DNA of 64,000 nt, from the NCBI RefSeq assembly GCF_024320865.1, contig NZ_JANDBD010000007.1:310001-374000 (forward strand). The letters run 5' to 3'. The notes beneath the pieces were generated by a model that worked only from the letters and a program-made list of their open reading frames with translations, searched no databases and had not been told where the DNA came from. The translations under genes were made by a program, and so were the position numbers. The DNA is from Mycolicibacterium arenosum. Its GTDB lineage: Bacteria > Actinomycetota > Actinomycetes > Mycobacteriales > Mycobacteriaceae. Below are positions 15,029 to 22,818 of this stretch, piece by piece (within the stretch, counting starts at the first letter, position 1; each line of letters begins with the position of its first letter).

Positions 15029-16396
15029 ATGTGGGTGGACGTGAGGTCCATCCGCCGTGAGCTGATCGCGGTCGTCGTCGCGGTGCTTCTGGTGGCGGCG
15101 GCGTTCTCGGCGAAGTACCTCGACCTCGGTATCGTCCGCCCGCTCGTCAACGCGACCCCGCAACGTCTGAGGGACTTCGCGGACACCGCACCGATATTCG
15201 GGTGGTGGGAGGCACACGTCGGCTGGGGCACACTGCCCGCCATCGTCATCGGTGTCGCCGCGGTGCTGTGGGGGCAGGCGGTGGCCCGCAGGCTGCCGTG
15301 GCCCGCGGTGCCGTGGGTGACGTGGGCGACGGCGTGCGCGTGGGCGTTCTCGCTGGCGATGATCGACGGCTGGCAGCGCGGCTTCGCCGGTCGGCTGACC
15401 GCCCGGCACGAGTACCTGCGCCAGGTGCCGACGATCACCGACATCCCCGAAGCCGTGCGCACCTTCTCAAGCAGAATCCTGGATTTCCAACCGAATTCGT
15501 GGATCACCCACGTGTCCGGACATCCACCGGGTGCGCTGCTGACGTTCGTCTGGCTGGACCGCATCGGCCTCGGCGGCGGCGCGTGGGCCGGCCTGCTCTG
15601 CCTGCTCGCCGGCTCCAGTGCGGCGGCCGCGATCGTCGTCGCCGCGCGGGTCCTGGCCGACGAGCAGACCGCGCGCCTGGTGGCCCCGTTCGTCGCAGTC
15701 GCCCCGACCGCGATCTGGGTCGCGGTGTCCGCCGACGGGTATTTCGCGGGTGTCGCGGCGTGGGGTATCGCGCTGCTGGCCATCGCGACGCGCGGGAACC
15801 CCCGCCTTCCCGTGCTCTACGCGGCCGCTGGCGGACTTCTGTTGGGCTGGGCGATCTTCCTGAACTACGGCGTGGGCCTGATGGCCATCCCGGCCGTGGC
15901 GGTGCTGGTGTCCGCGGAGAACCTGCGCGCGGCCCTGCGGGTACTACTGCCCGCCGTACTCGCCGCTCTCGCCGTCGTCGCCGTGTTCTGGCTGGCCGGG
16001 TTCTGGTGGTTCGACGGCTATCACCTGGTGCAGGATCGGTACTGGCAGGGGATCGCGCTGGACCGGCCGTTCCAGTACTGGTCGTGGGCCAACCTCGCGT
16101 CGACCGTGTGCGCGGTCGGGTTGGGCACCGTGGCGGGGCTGGCGCGGACGTTCGACATCGCGGCGCTGAAGAGCAGGTCCGGCCTGCACCTGGTGGTGCT
16201 CGGCGCACTGCTGGCGATCCTGTGCGCGGACCTCAGCATGCTGAGCAAGGCCGAGACGGAACGCATCTGGCTGCCGTTCACCGTGTGGCTGGTGGCCGCC
16301 GCCGCGCTGACGCCGCCTCGATCACACCGTTGGTGGCTCGCTCTGAACGTCGTCGGCGCGCTGCTGATCAACCACTTCATCTTCACGAACTGGTAG
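15029..16396 (+). CDS. Polytopic membrane protein, GT-C-like (Rv0541c homologue)
   Basis: A 455-residue membrane protein with about 11 transmembrane helices, similar in size and position to Rv0541c of M. tuberculosis. The topology resembles GT-C (GT39/ArnT-like) lipid-dependent glycosyltransferases: a first loop after helix 1 and a conserved luminal segment (PNSWITHVSGHPPG near residue 155) rather than a classical acidic pair. The next helices include WVAVSADGYFAG and FWWFDGYHLVQDRYWQG. Sugar donor and acceptor are unknown. In M. tuberculosis its homologue follows menE directly. It converges with and overlaps the small membrane gene of the next operon by 75 bases. Confidence 0.78.
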   Translation: MWVDVRSIRRELIAVVVAVLLVAAAFSAKYLDLGIVRPLVNATPQRLRDFADTAPIFGWWEAHVGWGTLPAIVIGVAAVLWGQAVARRLPWPAVPWVTWATACAWAFSLAMIDGWQRGFAGRLTARHEYLRQVPTITDIPEAVRTFSSRILDFQPNSWITHVSGHPPGALLTFVWLDRIGLGGGAWAGLLCLLAGSSAAAAIVVAARVLADEQTARLVAPFVAVAPTAIWVAVSADGYFAGVAAWGIALLAIATRGNPRLPVLYAAAGGLLLGWAIFLNYGVGLMAIPAVAVLVSAENLRAALRVLLPAVLAALAVVAVFWLAGFWWFDGYHLVQDRYWQGIALDRPFQYWSWANLASTVCAVGLGTVAGLARTFDIAALKSRSGLHLVVLGALLAILCADLSMLSKAETERIWLPFTVWLVAAAALTPPRSHRWWLALNVVGALLINHFIFTNW

Positions 16397-16780
16397 CAGC
16401 CGGACGATCAGATAGTAGATCGGCACGCACGCCCACACGACGGCCAGCGAAACCCACAGCCCCAGTGGATAGTTGCGATCGAGCACCGTCGCGTTGTCGG
16501 CGCGTGCACCGGGTCTGCTGTAGACGGGGACGGCCAGCAGCACCAGCACGACCGAACACGTCGCGGCCACCACGACCGGCCGCCACAGCCGACCGCGGAC
16601 CAGGGGGCGCGCGGCCCACCCCGCGGCAGCGCACAGCGGCGCGAAGACGAAGTCGTGCAACACCACTCCCGCGGCCGCCCAGATCCCGATGTTCAGGATC
16701 ACCTCCCACGGGTTGTCCCACAGCAGCAGCGCCCCGTAACCCGCCATGGCCAGCCCGGCCAGGATCAATACCGCCCTCAC
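16322..16780 (-). CDS. Small conserved membrane protein, last gene of the GT2-molybdoenzyme operon
   Basis: A 152-residue protein with four predicted transmembrane helices (residues about 2-15, 24-45, 60-80 and 100-122), a Lys-poor hydrophilic C-terminus and no recognisable catalytic motif. GTG at 16780 overlaps the stop of the molybdoenzyme gene by 4 bases (GTGA), so it is translationally coupled to it. It could be a membrane partner of the molybdoenzyme or of the glycosyltransferases; nothing in the sequence decides. The last 75 bases overlap the convergent membrane gene. Confidence 0.7.
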   Translation of the reverse strand: MRAVLILAGLAMAGYGALLLWDNPWEVILNIGIWAAAGVVLHDFVFAPLCAAAGWAARPLVRGRLWRPVVVAATCSVVLVLLAVPVYSRPGARADNATVLDRNYPLGLWVSLAVVWACVPIYYLIVRLLPVREDEVVDQQRADDVQSEPPTV

Positions 16781-17883
16781 GGCAGCACCTCGATCCGGGT
16801 CAGCCACTTGGTCTGCAGCACACCGGGTCTCGTCGGTGCGATCAGCCGACACGGATAGCCGTGGTCCAGGTTGAGCACCTCCCCGTTGATTCGAAGCGCG
16901 ATCAACGTGGCCGAATCGCGGGCGTGCCCGGCGGGCAGCGTCGTGCGCGAGTACGGCCCCGGCGGCTCGAGGGAGATCATCCGGACATCGGAATCCGGCG
17001 AGCCGCCGACGAGGGCGACGAGGTCGGCCAGCACGACACCCGTCCACTCGGCGTTGGCGCTCCAGCCCTCCACGCAGGCGATCGGCAGTTCCCTGGTGGC
17101 CTGCGGCATGGCCGCGAGGTCGGCGATCGTCAGCACCCGTGTCGTCGCTCCGTTGACGACGGTCAGGCGATAGTCCGGGGAGCGGGCACTTCGCAGCACG
17201 CCGGCGGCGGCCGCGGATCGATTGATCGGAACCCCCTGCGGCCCCTCACCCGAGCGCGGCGCGAGCACCGACACCCGCCGCAGCCACGGGACCGTCTGCC
17301 CGGCGGTGGCCAGGGTGGCCAGCGCCGTCGCCACGCCCGCACCGACCAGCACCGTGCGGCGCGACGGGCCCACGGCACCACCGGACGCGACGTCTCCAAG
17401 GGGTTCGCCCAGCGCACGCCGGATCACGGGCAGCTTCACGCCGATGTGCACCAGCACCGCACCCATGGCCACCCAGGCCATCGCGTAATGACTGGTTGGG
17501 AAGTAGAACGAAAAGGCGTACCACTGCGCGGTGTTCAGCAGACCGGTGCTCAGCTGGAACAGCATCGATGCGACCAGGACGAGAATCGACAGCCGCTCGA
17601 GTTGCCGGACGGGGCCGCCGAGGATCGGACGTTCGAACAGCTTGGGCCACACCGACCACAGCTTCACGACGAGCAGCGGGATCGCGGCGATCCCCGAGAC
17701 CACGTGCAGACCCTGCGTGACGCGGTACAGCCAGACCGGTCGCGTCGGCCACCAGAACCACGGCTGCGGGTGCTGGATGAAGTGGCTGATCAGTCCGGTG
17801 CCGAAGCACACCACGACGGCGATGCCCAGTGCTGCGCCGACGCGCGCCGTGACGGCGGGACCGCGTGCGGTGGCCGTCGTCAT
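16777..17883 (-). CDS. Fused cytochrome b-like membrane domain and sulfite-oxidase-type molybdopterin domain
   Basis: A 368-residue protein in two parts. Residues 1-160 hold about four transmembrane helices with several His (for example His34, His60, His132, His146) like a b-type cytochrome. Residues 170-200 look like an internal Tat signal: SRRTVLV at 174-180 then a hydrophobic helix. Residues 205-368 are a SUOX/YedY-type molybdopterin domain, with the Mo-ligating Cys270 in IACVEGWS and a C-terminal HGYPCRLIAP. It probably takes electrons from or to the quinone pool to act on a periplasmic substrate, resembling MsrP and MsrQ joined in one chain. It lies in a five-gene, overlapping operon. 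The substrate is unknown. Confidence 0.85.
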   Translation of the reverse strand: MTTATARGPAVTARVGAALGIAVVVCFGTGLISHFIQHPQPWFWWPTRPVWLYRVTQGLHVVSGIAAIPLLVVKLWSVWPKLFERPILGGPVRQLERLSILVLVASMLFQLSTGLLNTAQWYAFSFYFPTSHYAMAWVAMGAVLVHIGVKLPVIRRALGEPLGDVASGGAVGPSRRTVLVGAGVATALATLATAGQTVPWLRRVSVLAPRSGEGPQGVPINRSAAAAGVLRSARSPDYRLTVVNGATTRVLTIADLAAMPQATRELPIACVEGWSANAEWTGVVLADLVALVGGSPDSDVRMISLEPPGPYSRTTLPAGHARDSATLIALRINGEVLNLDHGYPCRLIAPTRPGVLQTKWLTRIEVLP

Positions 17884-18509
17884 GCGGCCGACAGCGTCGC
17901 CAACACCCGATTGTCCATCGACTCGATCGCGGTGACCGCCAACCCGACTGCGTCGGCGAGGCCGCGCAGGCCCTCGGCCCCGACGGTGGCCCAGCGGAAC
18001 CACGGTCCGACCGTCACCGCCGACTCCAACCGCACCCAGTGCGACTGCACGTCCTTGGTCGCGGCGTCTACCTCGATCACGCACTGGCCCTTCGACCCCA
18101 GCAGTTCGGCCGCTCGGCGCAGTACGCGCAGCGGGTCGCCGCCGATGCCGACGTTGCCGTCGGCCAGCAGCACCGTCGACCAGCGTCCGGTCCCCGGCAG
18201 CGGCTCGAAGAGGTCACGGCGCAGTGCCGGCGCCCCCCGGCGGCGGGCCATCGCGACCGCGGTCGCCGACTGGTCGACACCGAGCGCGGGAACCCCCTGC
18301 TGCACCAGGTCGGCGACGAATCTGCCTGGGCCGCAACCCAAGTCGATCGTGGGCCCCGCACACAGGCCCACCATGGCGCGATCGAAGCCCGCATCCGCAG
18401 CGAGGGTGCGCAGCCAACTGTGGACGGGCAGCCCGGACACGGTGCCGTCGTCCCTGCGGATCCAACATCGTTCCCCAGTCAGTGCGCGGTCGTAGAGATT
18501 ACCCAGCAC
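17880..18509 (-). CDS. Class I SAM-dependent methyltransferase
   Basis: A 209-residue methyltransferase with motif I TIDLGCGPGRF at residues 54-64, an acidic loop (ALGVDQS) and post-motif LLADGNVGIGGDPLRVLRRAAELL. No membrane segment. GTG at 18509 is chosen for AAGGAG 6 bases upstream; the start lies 11 bases inside the end of the DUF2064 gene and the stop overlaps the molybdoenzyme start (ATGA), so translation is coupled on both sides. The target is unknown; with GT2 and DUF2064 as neighbours it may modify a glycan or a glycosylated small molecule. Confidence 0.82.
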   Translation of the reverse strand: MLGNLYDRALTGERCWIRRDDGTVSGLPVHSWLRTLAADAGFDRAMVGLCAGPTIDLGCGPGRFVADLVQQGVPALGVDQSATAVAMARRRGAPALRRDLFEPLPGTGRWSTVLLADGNVGIGGDPLRVLRRAAELLGSKGQCVIEVDAATKDVQSHWVRLESAVTVGPWFRWATVGAEGLRGLADAVGLAVTAIESMDNRVLATLSAA

Positions 18510-19176
18510 GCCAAGCTCCTTCTGCCGCTGCCAATCGATGAAAACGAGTGCCGGGCGCGCAGGCTCGGCCGACGACGTCGATGTCACCGATGGTGTCGAC
18601 GTCGCCCAGTTCGGACACCAGACGCACCTCGATACCAGTGCCGCGCAGAGCGGCAAGCGTTACAGCACCGGTGTCGGCTCGCGACATCGGGACCTCACCA
18701 AGGCATTCGGCGCTGCGCGCGTTCCGGATGCCGAGCACCCACCAACCGCCGTCGAGGGCCATGCCGAGTACGGCGTCGGCACCGGTCAGCGCGGTGGCGC
18801 AGTCGGCGAGCAGTTCAGCGGTGACCTGCGGCGTGTCCATCCCGATCTGCAGCACGGGCAGGCCACCGGCGGCCTCCGACGCGTCGGCGTGGGCGTGCAC
18901 CAGCCGTTCGGCGAAACCGTCGCCCCGCTGGGGTACGACGGTGAAGTCGGCGAGTCGGACGCGTAGGTCGTCTGACCGCGCGGCGGCGGCGAGATCGCCG
19001 GTGAGGGCGACCACCCGGCTCGCGACGGGGGTGGCGGCCACCGCGTCCAGGGTGTCGAGCAGCGCCGCGGCGGCGAAATCGGCGGCCGCCTCGGCGCCTA
19101 TCGACGCGGCGAGGCGCGTCTTGGCCAGACCGGGCACCGGCGCCTTGGCCACGACCAGAGCGGCGACGGGGATCAC
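18499..19176 (-). CDS. DUF2064 / TIGR04282 family glycosyltransferase-like protein (Rv0540 homologue)
   Basis: A 225-residue protein with an NTP-sugar transferase-like fold. The N-terminal VVAKAPVPGLAKTRLA (residues about 8-23) is the hallmark of this family, related to CofC/MobA-type nucleotidyltransferases. A second conserved patch is LQIGMDTPQVT with an Asp, then DAVLGMALDGGWWVLGI. Members are typically encoded next to a GT2 protein, as here, where the GTG at 19176 overlaps the GT2 stop by 4 bases. The exact reaction is not known. Rv0540 of M. tuberculosis occupies the same place. Confidence 0.82.
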   Translation of the reverse strand: MIPVAALVVAKAPVPGLAKTRLAASIGAEAAADFAAAALLDTLDAVAATPVASRVVALTGDLAAAARSDDLRVRLADFTVVPQRGDGFAERLVHAHADASEAAGGLPVLQIGMDTPQVTAELLADCATALTGADAVLGMALDGGWWVLGIRNARSAECLGEVPMSRADTGAVTLAALRGTGIEVRLVSELGDVDTIGDIDVVGRACAPGTRFHRLAAAEGAWRAG

Positions 19177-19829
19177 GAGATGGTCCGCAGGAAGTCGACA
19201 GTCGCGTGGAAGCTCCCGCGCAACGATCCGCTGACCTTCGACTGCCCGCCTGTCCGCGGCCCGTAGCTGACGTCGCACTCGACCACCCGCCACCCGGCGG
19301 CGGCGGCCCGCATCAGCAGTTCGACCGGATAGCCCGACCTGCGGTCGGTGACTCCGAGCGCGAGGACCGCGTCGCGGCGCGCGACCCGCATCGGCGCGAT
19401 GTCGTGCACCGGCAGCCCGTGCTTGGCGCGTAGCCGCCAACTCACCGCCGAGGTCCCTAGACGCGCGTGCCAGGGCCACCGCAGGCCGGGCACCGGGCGC
19501 CTGCGCCCGACGGCCATGTCGGCTCCCGCCTCCAGTTCGCGAACGAGCGGCGGCAGTTCGCGGGGGTCCATCGACCCGTCCCCGTCGAGCACCGCCACGA
19601 TTCCCGGCGGTGCGGCCACGATCCCCGCGTGAACTGCGGCTCCATAGCCCGGCGCGGATTCGGCGACAACGCGGGCGCCGTGAGCGCGGGCCACGTCGGC
19701 GGTGCCGTCGGTGCTGTTGTTGTCCACGACGAGCGCCTCATAGCCCGCCGGAAGCGCGTCGAGCACGCCGGGCAGTGACGACGCCTCATTCAGACACGGC
19801 AGAACTACCGTGACGGGACCGTCGTTCAC
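19173..19829 (-). CDS. Family 2 glycosyltransferase (Rv0539 homologue)
   Basis: A 218-residue GT-A fold enzyme. VTVVLPCLNEASSL lies at the N-terminus (nucleotide binding), ALVVDNNSTDGT near residue 33, and the metal-binding DGDGS near residue 82, followed by RRSGYPVELLMRAAAAG and an R-x-x-GQSKVSG loop typical of DPM1/polyprenyl-phosphate sugar synthases. It probably transfers a sugar from a nucleotide donor to a polyprenyl phosphate or a small acceptor. No C-terminal membrane helices. First gene of a five-gene operon; the start is GTG at 19829, with 100 bases separating it from the divergent response regulator. Confidence 0.87.
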   Translation of the reverse strand: MNDGPVTVVLPCLNEASSLPGVLDALPAGYEALVVDNNSTDGTADVARAHGARVVAESAPGYGAAVHAGIVAAPPGIVAVLDGDGSMDPRELPPLVRELEAGADMAVGRRRPVPGLRWPWHARLGTSAVSWRLRAKHGLPVHDIAPMRVARRDAVLALGVTDRRSGYPVELLMRAAAAGWRVVECDVSYGPRTGGQSKVSGSLRGSFHATVDFLRTIS

Positions 19830-19916
19830 AGTGCAGTTTTATCCCGATCACGCTGAAGCAAACCCTTACGGACCTGACGAAACGATGACATGAGGATTCA
19901 TTCTGCGGCCTGGGGC

Positions 19917-19922
19917 TAACCT
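19917..19922 (+). promoter_or_regulatory. Candidate -10 box (TAACCT) for a leaderless response-regulator mRNA
   Basis: TAACCT fits the mycobacterial TANNNT -10 pattern and ends 7 bases before the GTG at 19930. Such spacing is typical of leaderless genes. There is no convincing ribosome site in front of this GTG. Confidence 0.35.
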
Positions 19923-19929
19923 CGGCCAT

Positions 19930-20622
19930 GTGACGCGAGTGCTGGTGGCCGACGACGACAACGTCGTGCGCGACATGCTGCGCCGCTATCTGGAACGCGA
20001 TGGGCACGACGTGTCGACCGCCCGGGACGGCAACGAGGCGCTGCAACTGCTCGACTCCGAGCGCATCGACCTCGCGATTCTGGACGTGATGATGCCCGGC
20101 CCCGACGGCCTGGAGATCTGCCGCACGCTGCGCGAACGCAGCGGGTTTCGCGTCCTGGTGATCCTGCTGACGGCGCTCACCGAGGAAGCCGACCGGATCG
20201 CCGGTCTGGAAGTCGGCGCCGACGACTACGTGACCAAGCCGTTCAGCCCACGCGAGCTCACCCTGCGCGTGCGGTCGGTGCTGCGTCGCGGCCCGACCAC
20301 GAGCACCGACGCGTCGACGGCGACCGTCACGTCGGGCGGCCTGGTGGTGTCGGCCGCCGCCCGCTCGGTGACCGTCAACGGGAGGCCGGTAAGCCTGACC
20401 AACCGGGAGTTCGACCTGCTGCTGTTCCTGGTGACCCACGCCGATGTGGTGTTCAGCCGGGAGGAGCTGTTGAAACGGGTGTGGCAGTGGGATTTCGGTG
20501 ACCTGTCGACGGTGACCGTGCATGTGAAGCGGCTGCGATCCAAGCTCGGCGACCAGCACCGCGTGCAGACGGTATGGGGGCGCGGCTACATGTGGAGCGG
20601 CGGCCCCGATGCGCCTGGCTGA
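19930..20622 (+). CDS. OmpR/PhoB family response regulator
   Basis: A 230-residue two-component response regulator. The receiver domain (residues 1-120) has the acidic pair DDD at 8-10, the phospho-acceptor Asp52 in AILDVMMPGPDG, and the switch Lys in VTKPF near 101. The C-terminal winged helix (about 135-225) includes LTNREFDLLLFL and STVTVHVKRLRSKLG. It would activate or repress genes after phosphorylation by the kinase encoded next, whose start overlaps it by 14 bases. Targets are unknown. It lies where M. tuberculosis has no two-component pair. Confidence 0.93.
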   Translation: MTRVLVADDDNVVRDMLRRYLERDGHDVSTARDGNEALQLLDSERIDLAILDVMMPGPDGLEICRTLRERSGFRVLVILLTALTEEADRIAGLEVGADDYVTKPFSPRELTLRVRSVLRRGPTTSTDASTATVTSGGLVVSAAARSVTVNGRPVSLTNREFDLLLFLVTHADVVFSREELLKRVWQWDFGDLSTVTVHVKRLRSKLGDQHRVQTVWGRGYMWSGGPDAPG

Positions 20623-21637
20623 ATTCGCCGAACTCGTCGGCCTGGCGCTGGCGTGCTCGGTCCCCGTCGTCCTCCTGGGCGCCGTCGTGATCCGCTTCGC
20701 GCGGTCGTGGTCCTTGGCGGTCAGCATGGTCGTGCTGGTTCTCATCCCGACCCTGGCGACGTTCACCGGGGTGCTCGGCGCCAGCGGGTTCATGGCCACG
20801 CTCCGCTTCGAACGGATCGTGGTGGTGCTCGTCATCGTCTCGATCGTGACCATCCCGGCTGCGGTCATGCTGGCCCGATATCAGGCCCGGCGGACGGTGT
20901 GGGAGCAGGAGATCCGCGAGTCGGAGCAGGCCGCCGAGCAGTCTCGCAGGCAACTCGTCGCGTTCGTCAGCCACGATCTGCGCACGCCGCTGGCCGGGAT
21001 CCGCGCGGTGGCGGAGGCCATCGCCGACGGGGTGCTGTCCAACGACGAGGTGAGCAAGCACGCCAAGCACATCGAGCACGAGACCGTTCGCCTCTCCGAG
21101 ATGGTCGACGACCTTTTCGAGATGTCGAAGATCAACGCGGGCGCCGTCCAACCGGCCTACGACAAGGTGGCGCTGGACGAGGTCGTCGACGACGTCATGG
21201 CCGCGCACCGGATCGCCGCCGAACGGGCCGGCGTCGTGTTGCGCACCGAGTTGCCCGAGCGACCGGTGCGGGTCATCGGCAGCGATCGCGCGCTGGTGCG
21301 GGTGCTGTCCAACCTCGTCGCCAACGCGATCGCGCACACGCCGGAGGGCGGCACCGTCGCACTCGCCGTCGGCGCCGACGACCGGGGCGCCTGGGCACGG
21401 GTCGACGACACCGGCGTGGGGATCGACGAGGCCGACCTGGCGCGCGTCTTCGACGTCGCCTACCGCGGATCGAACGGCCGGGTGCCGCGCGATGACGCCT
21501 CGCTGCCCAGCGGGTCGGGGCTGGGCCTGGCGATCGCCGCGGGTCTGGTCGCAGCCCACCACGGCTCGCTGGCCGCCTACAACCGCGATACCGGGGCGCG
21601 CTTCGAGGTGCGCCTGCCCTTGGCCGGCGAGGAGTAG
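20609..21637 (+). CDS. Sensor histidine kinase lacking an extracellular sensor domain
   Basis: A 342-residue kinase. Three closely spaced transmembrane helices (about 8-30, 34-58 and 69-90) leave only short loops, so there is no periplasmic sensor domain and no HAMP domain. The dimerisation/phospho-acceptor helix carries His122 in FVSHDLRTPLAG. The ATPase domain has the N box (LSNLVANAIAHT), G1 (VDDTGVGID) and G2 (GSGLGLAIAAGL). The signal is probably sensed within the membrane, as in intramembrane-sensing kinases. ATG at 20609 overlaps the response regulator by 14 bases. The partner is clear; the signal is not. Confidence 0.92.
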   Translation: MRLAEFAELVGLALACSVPVVLLGAVVIRFARSWSLAVSMVVLVLIPTLATFTGVLGASGFMATLRFERIVVVLVIVSIVTIPAAVMLARYQARRTVWEQEIRESEQAAEQSRRQLVAFVSHDLRTPLAGIRAVAEAIADGVLSNDEVSKHAKHIEHETVRLSEMVDDLFEMSKINAGAVQPAYDKVALDEVVDDVMAAHRIAAERAGVVLRTELPERPVRVIGSDRALVRVLSNLVANAIAHTPEGGTVALAVGADDRGAWARVDDTGVGIDEADLARVFDVAYRGSNGRVPRDDASLPSGSGLGLAIAAGLVAAHHGSLAAYNRDTGARFEVRLPLAGEE

Positions 21638-21644
21638 CGTCCGG

Positions 21645-22772
21645 TCAGTCCGGGATGGATTCGCCGAGGCGTTGCGCCGCGGCCAGGTAGTCCTCGATGA
21701 ACTCGAGCACCACGTCGCGGGCGGGTTTCACCTTGTTCATCATCCCGACGCCCTGCCCCACGAAGTAGGTCGCCAGTTTCTGGGCGCCCTCGTGGCCCTG
21801 CTCGGCGAGCGTGTCGATGCGGCGCAGCACCGGCTCGCTAAGCATCGACTGCAGTGGCAGGGGCAGCGGCTTCTGCCCCTTCTCGTTGGGCAGCCACGCG
21901 TCGGTCCAGTCCGAAACCAGTTGGCGCGACGGCTTTCCCGTCCGGCCCGCCGAACGCACGGTGTCCCGCGAGGTGGCCGCGAGGAACTTCTGCACGGTGT
22001 GCGGCGCGGTCTCGGCCTCCTCCGTCGTCAGCCACACCGATCCCGTCCACGCGCCCGCGGCGCCCATCGCGACCATCGCCGCCATCTGCCTGCCCTTGAC
22101 GATGCCGCCCGCCGCGAGCACCGGGATGTCGCTGCCGATCGCCTCCAGCGCCTCCAGTACCTCGGGGATCAGCACCAGCGTGCTCACCTCGCCGCAGTGC
22201 CCGCCCGCCTCGGTGCCCTGCGCGACGATGAGGTCGACGCCCGCCGCGGCCTGCTTGAGCGCGTGCTCCCGCGCGCCGACCAGCGCCGCGACCGGCACCC
22301 CGTTGGCGCGGCCCGCCTCGATCATGTAATCGGGCGGCACGCCCAGCGCGTTGGCGATCAGCTTGATGGGATGGCTCATCGCCACGTCCAGCAGCTCGTG
22401 GCCGGTGTCGCCCGAGAGCATGGTGCCGCCGAGCCGCGGCGTGGCCTCCGGCTCGATCCCGTGCTCGGTCAACAGGTTCGCGACGAAGTCCTTGTGGCCG
22501 TCCGGGATTCGCGCGGCGAGGTCGCCCTTGGCGAGCGCCTCACCCTTGCCCTCGAACTTGGCGGGCACGATGATGTCGGCGCCGTACGGCTTGCCGTTGA
22601 CGTGATCGTCGATCCACGCCAGTTCCCGGTCGAGCTGCTCGGGCGTGTACGCCGTCGCGCCCAGCACGCCGAATCCGCCGGCGTTCGTCACCGCAGCCAC
22701 CACGTCGCGGCAGTGGCTGAACGCGAACAGCGGAAAGTCGATGCCGAATTGTTGACAGATGTCGAGTTTCAC
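21645..22772 (-). CDS. Nitronate monooxygenase (2-nitropropane dioxygenase family)
   Basis: A 375-residue FMN-dependent TIM-barrel enzyme. The FMN-phosphate and catalytic region GTEAGGHCGE is near residue 190, and the second phosphate-binding loop PVLAAGGIVKGRQMAAMVAMGA near 225. It would oxidise alkyl nitronates, detoxifying propionate 3-nitronate or similar compounds; some relatives are instead enoyl reductases. The length equals that of Rv1533 of M. tuberculosis. GTG at 22772 begins the KLDICQQFGIDFPLF barrel strand; the frame extends 18 codons further without support. It converges with the kinase gene (7 bases). Confidence 0.88.
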   Translation of the reverse strand: MKLDICQQFGIDFPLFAFSHCRDVVAAVTNAGGFGVLGATAYTPEQLDRELAWIDDHVNGKPYGADIIVPAKFEGKGEALAKGDLAARIPDGHKDFVANLLTEHGIEPEATPRLGGTMLSGDTGHELLDVAMSHPIKLIANALGVPPDYMIEAGRANGVPVAALVGAREHALKQAAAGVDLIVAQGTEAGGHCGEVSTLVLIPEVLEALEAIGSDIPVLAAGGIVKGRQMAAMVAMGAAGAWTGSVWLTTEEAETAPHTVQKFLAATSRDTVRSAGRTGKPSRQLVSDWTDAWLPNEKGQKPLPLPLQSMLSEPVLRRIDTLAEQGHEGAQKLATYFVGQGVGMMNKVKPARDVVLEFIEDYLAAAQRLGESIPD

Positions 22773-22818
22773 AGTGCCAGTATGCCGTCGCTCCGCTCGC
22801 CCCGACGTCCGGTAAAGC

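Noticed and set aside
15202..18495. A 1097-residue open frame on the plus strand
   Set aside because: It runs antisense to or out of frame with the membrane protein, molybdoenzyme and methyltransferase genes, all of which show family motifs; the frame itself is Arg/Pro-rich without any domain, as expected of a GC-rich shadow.
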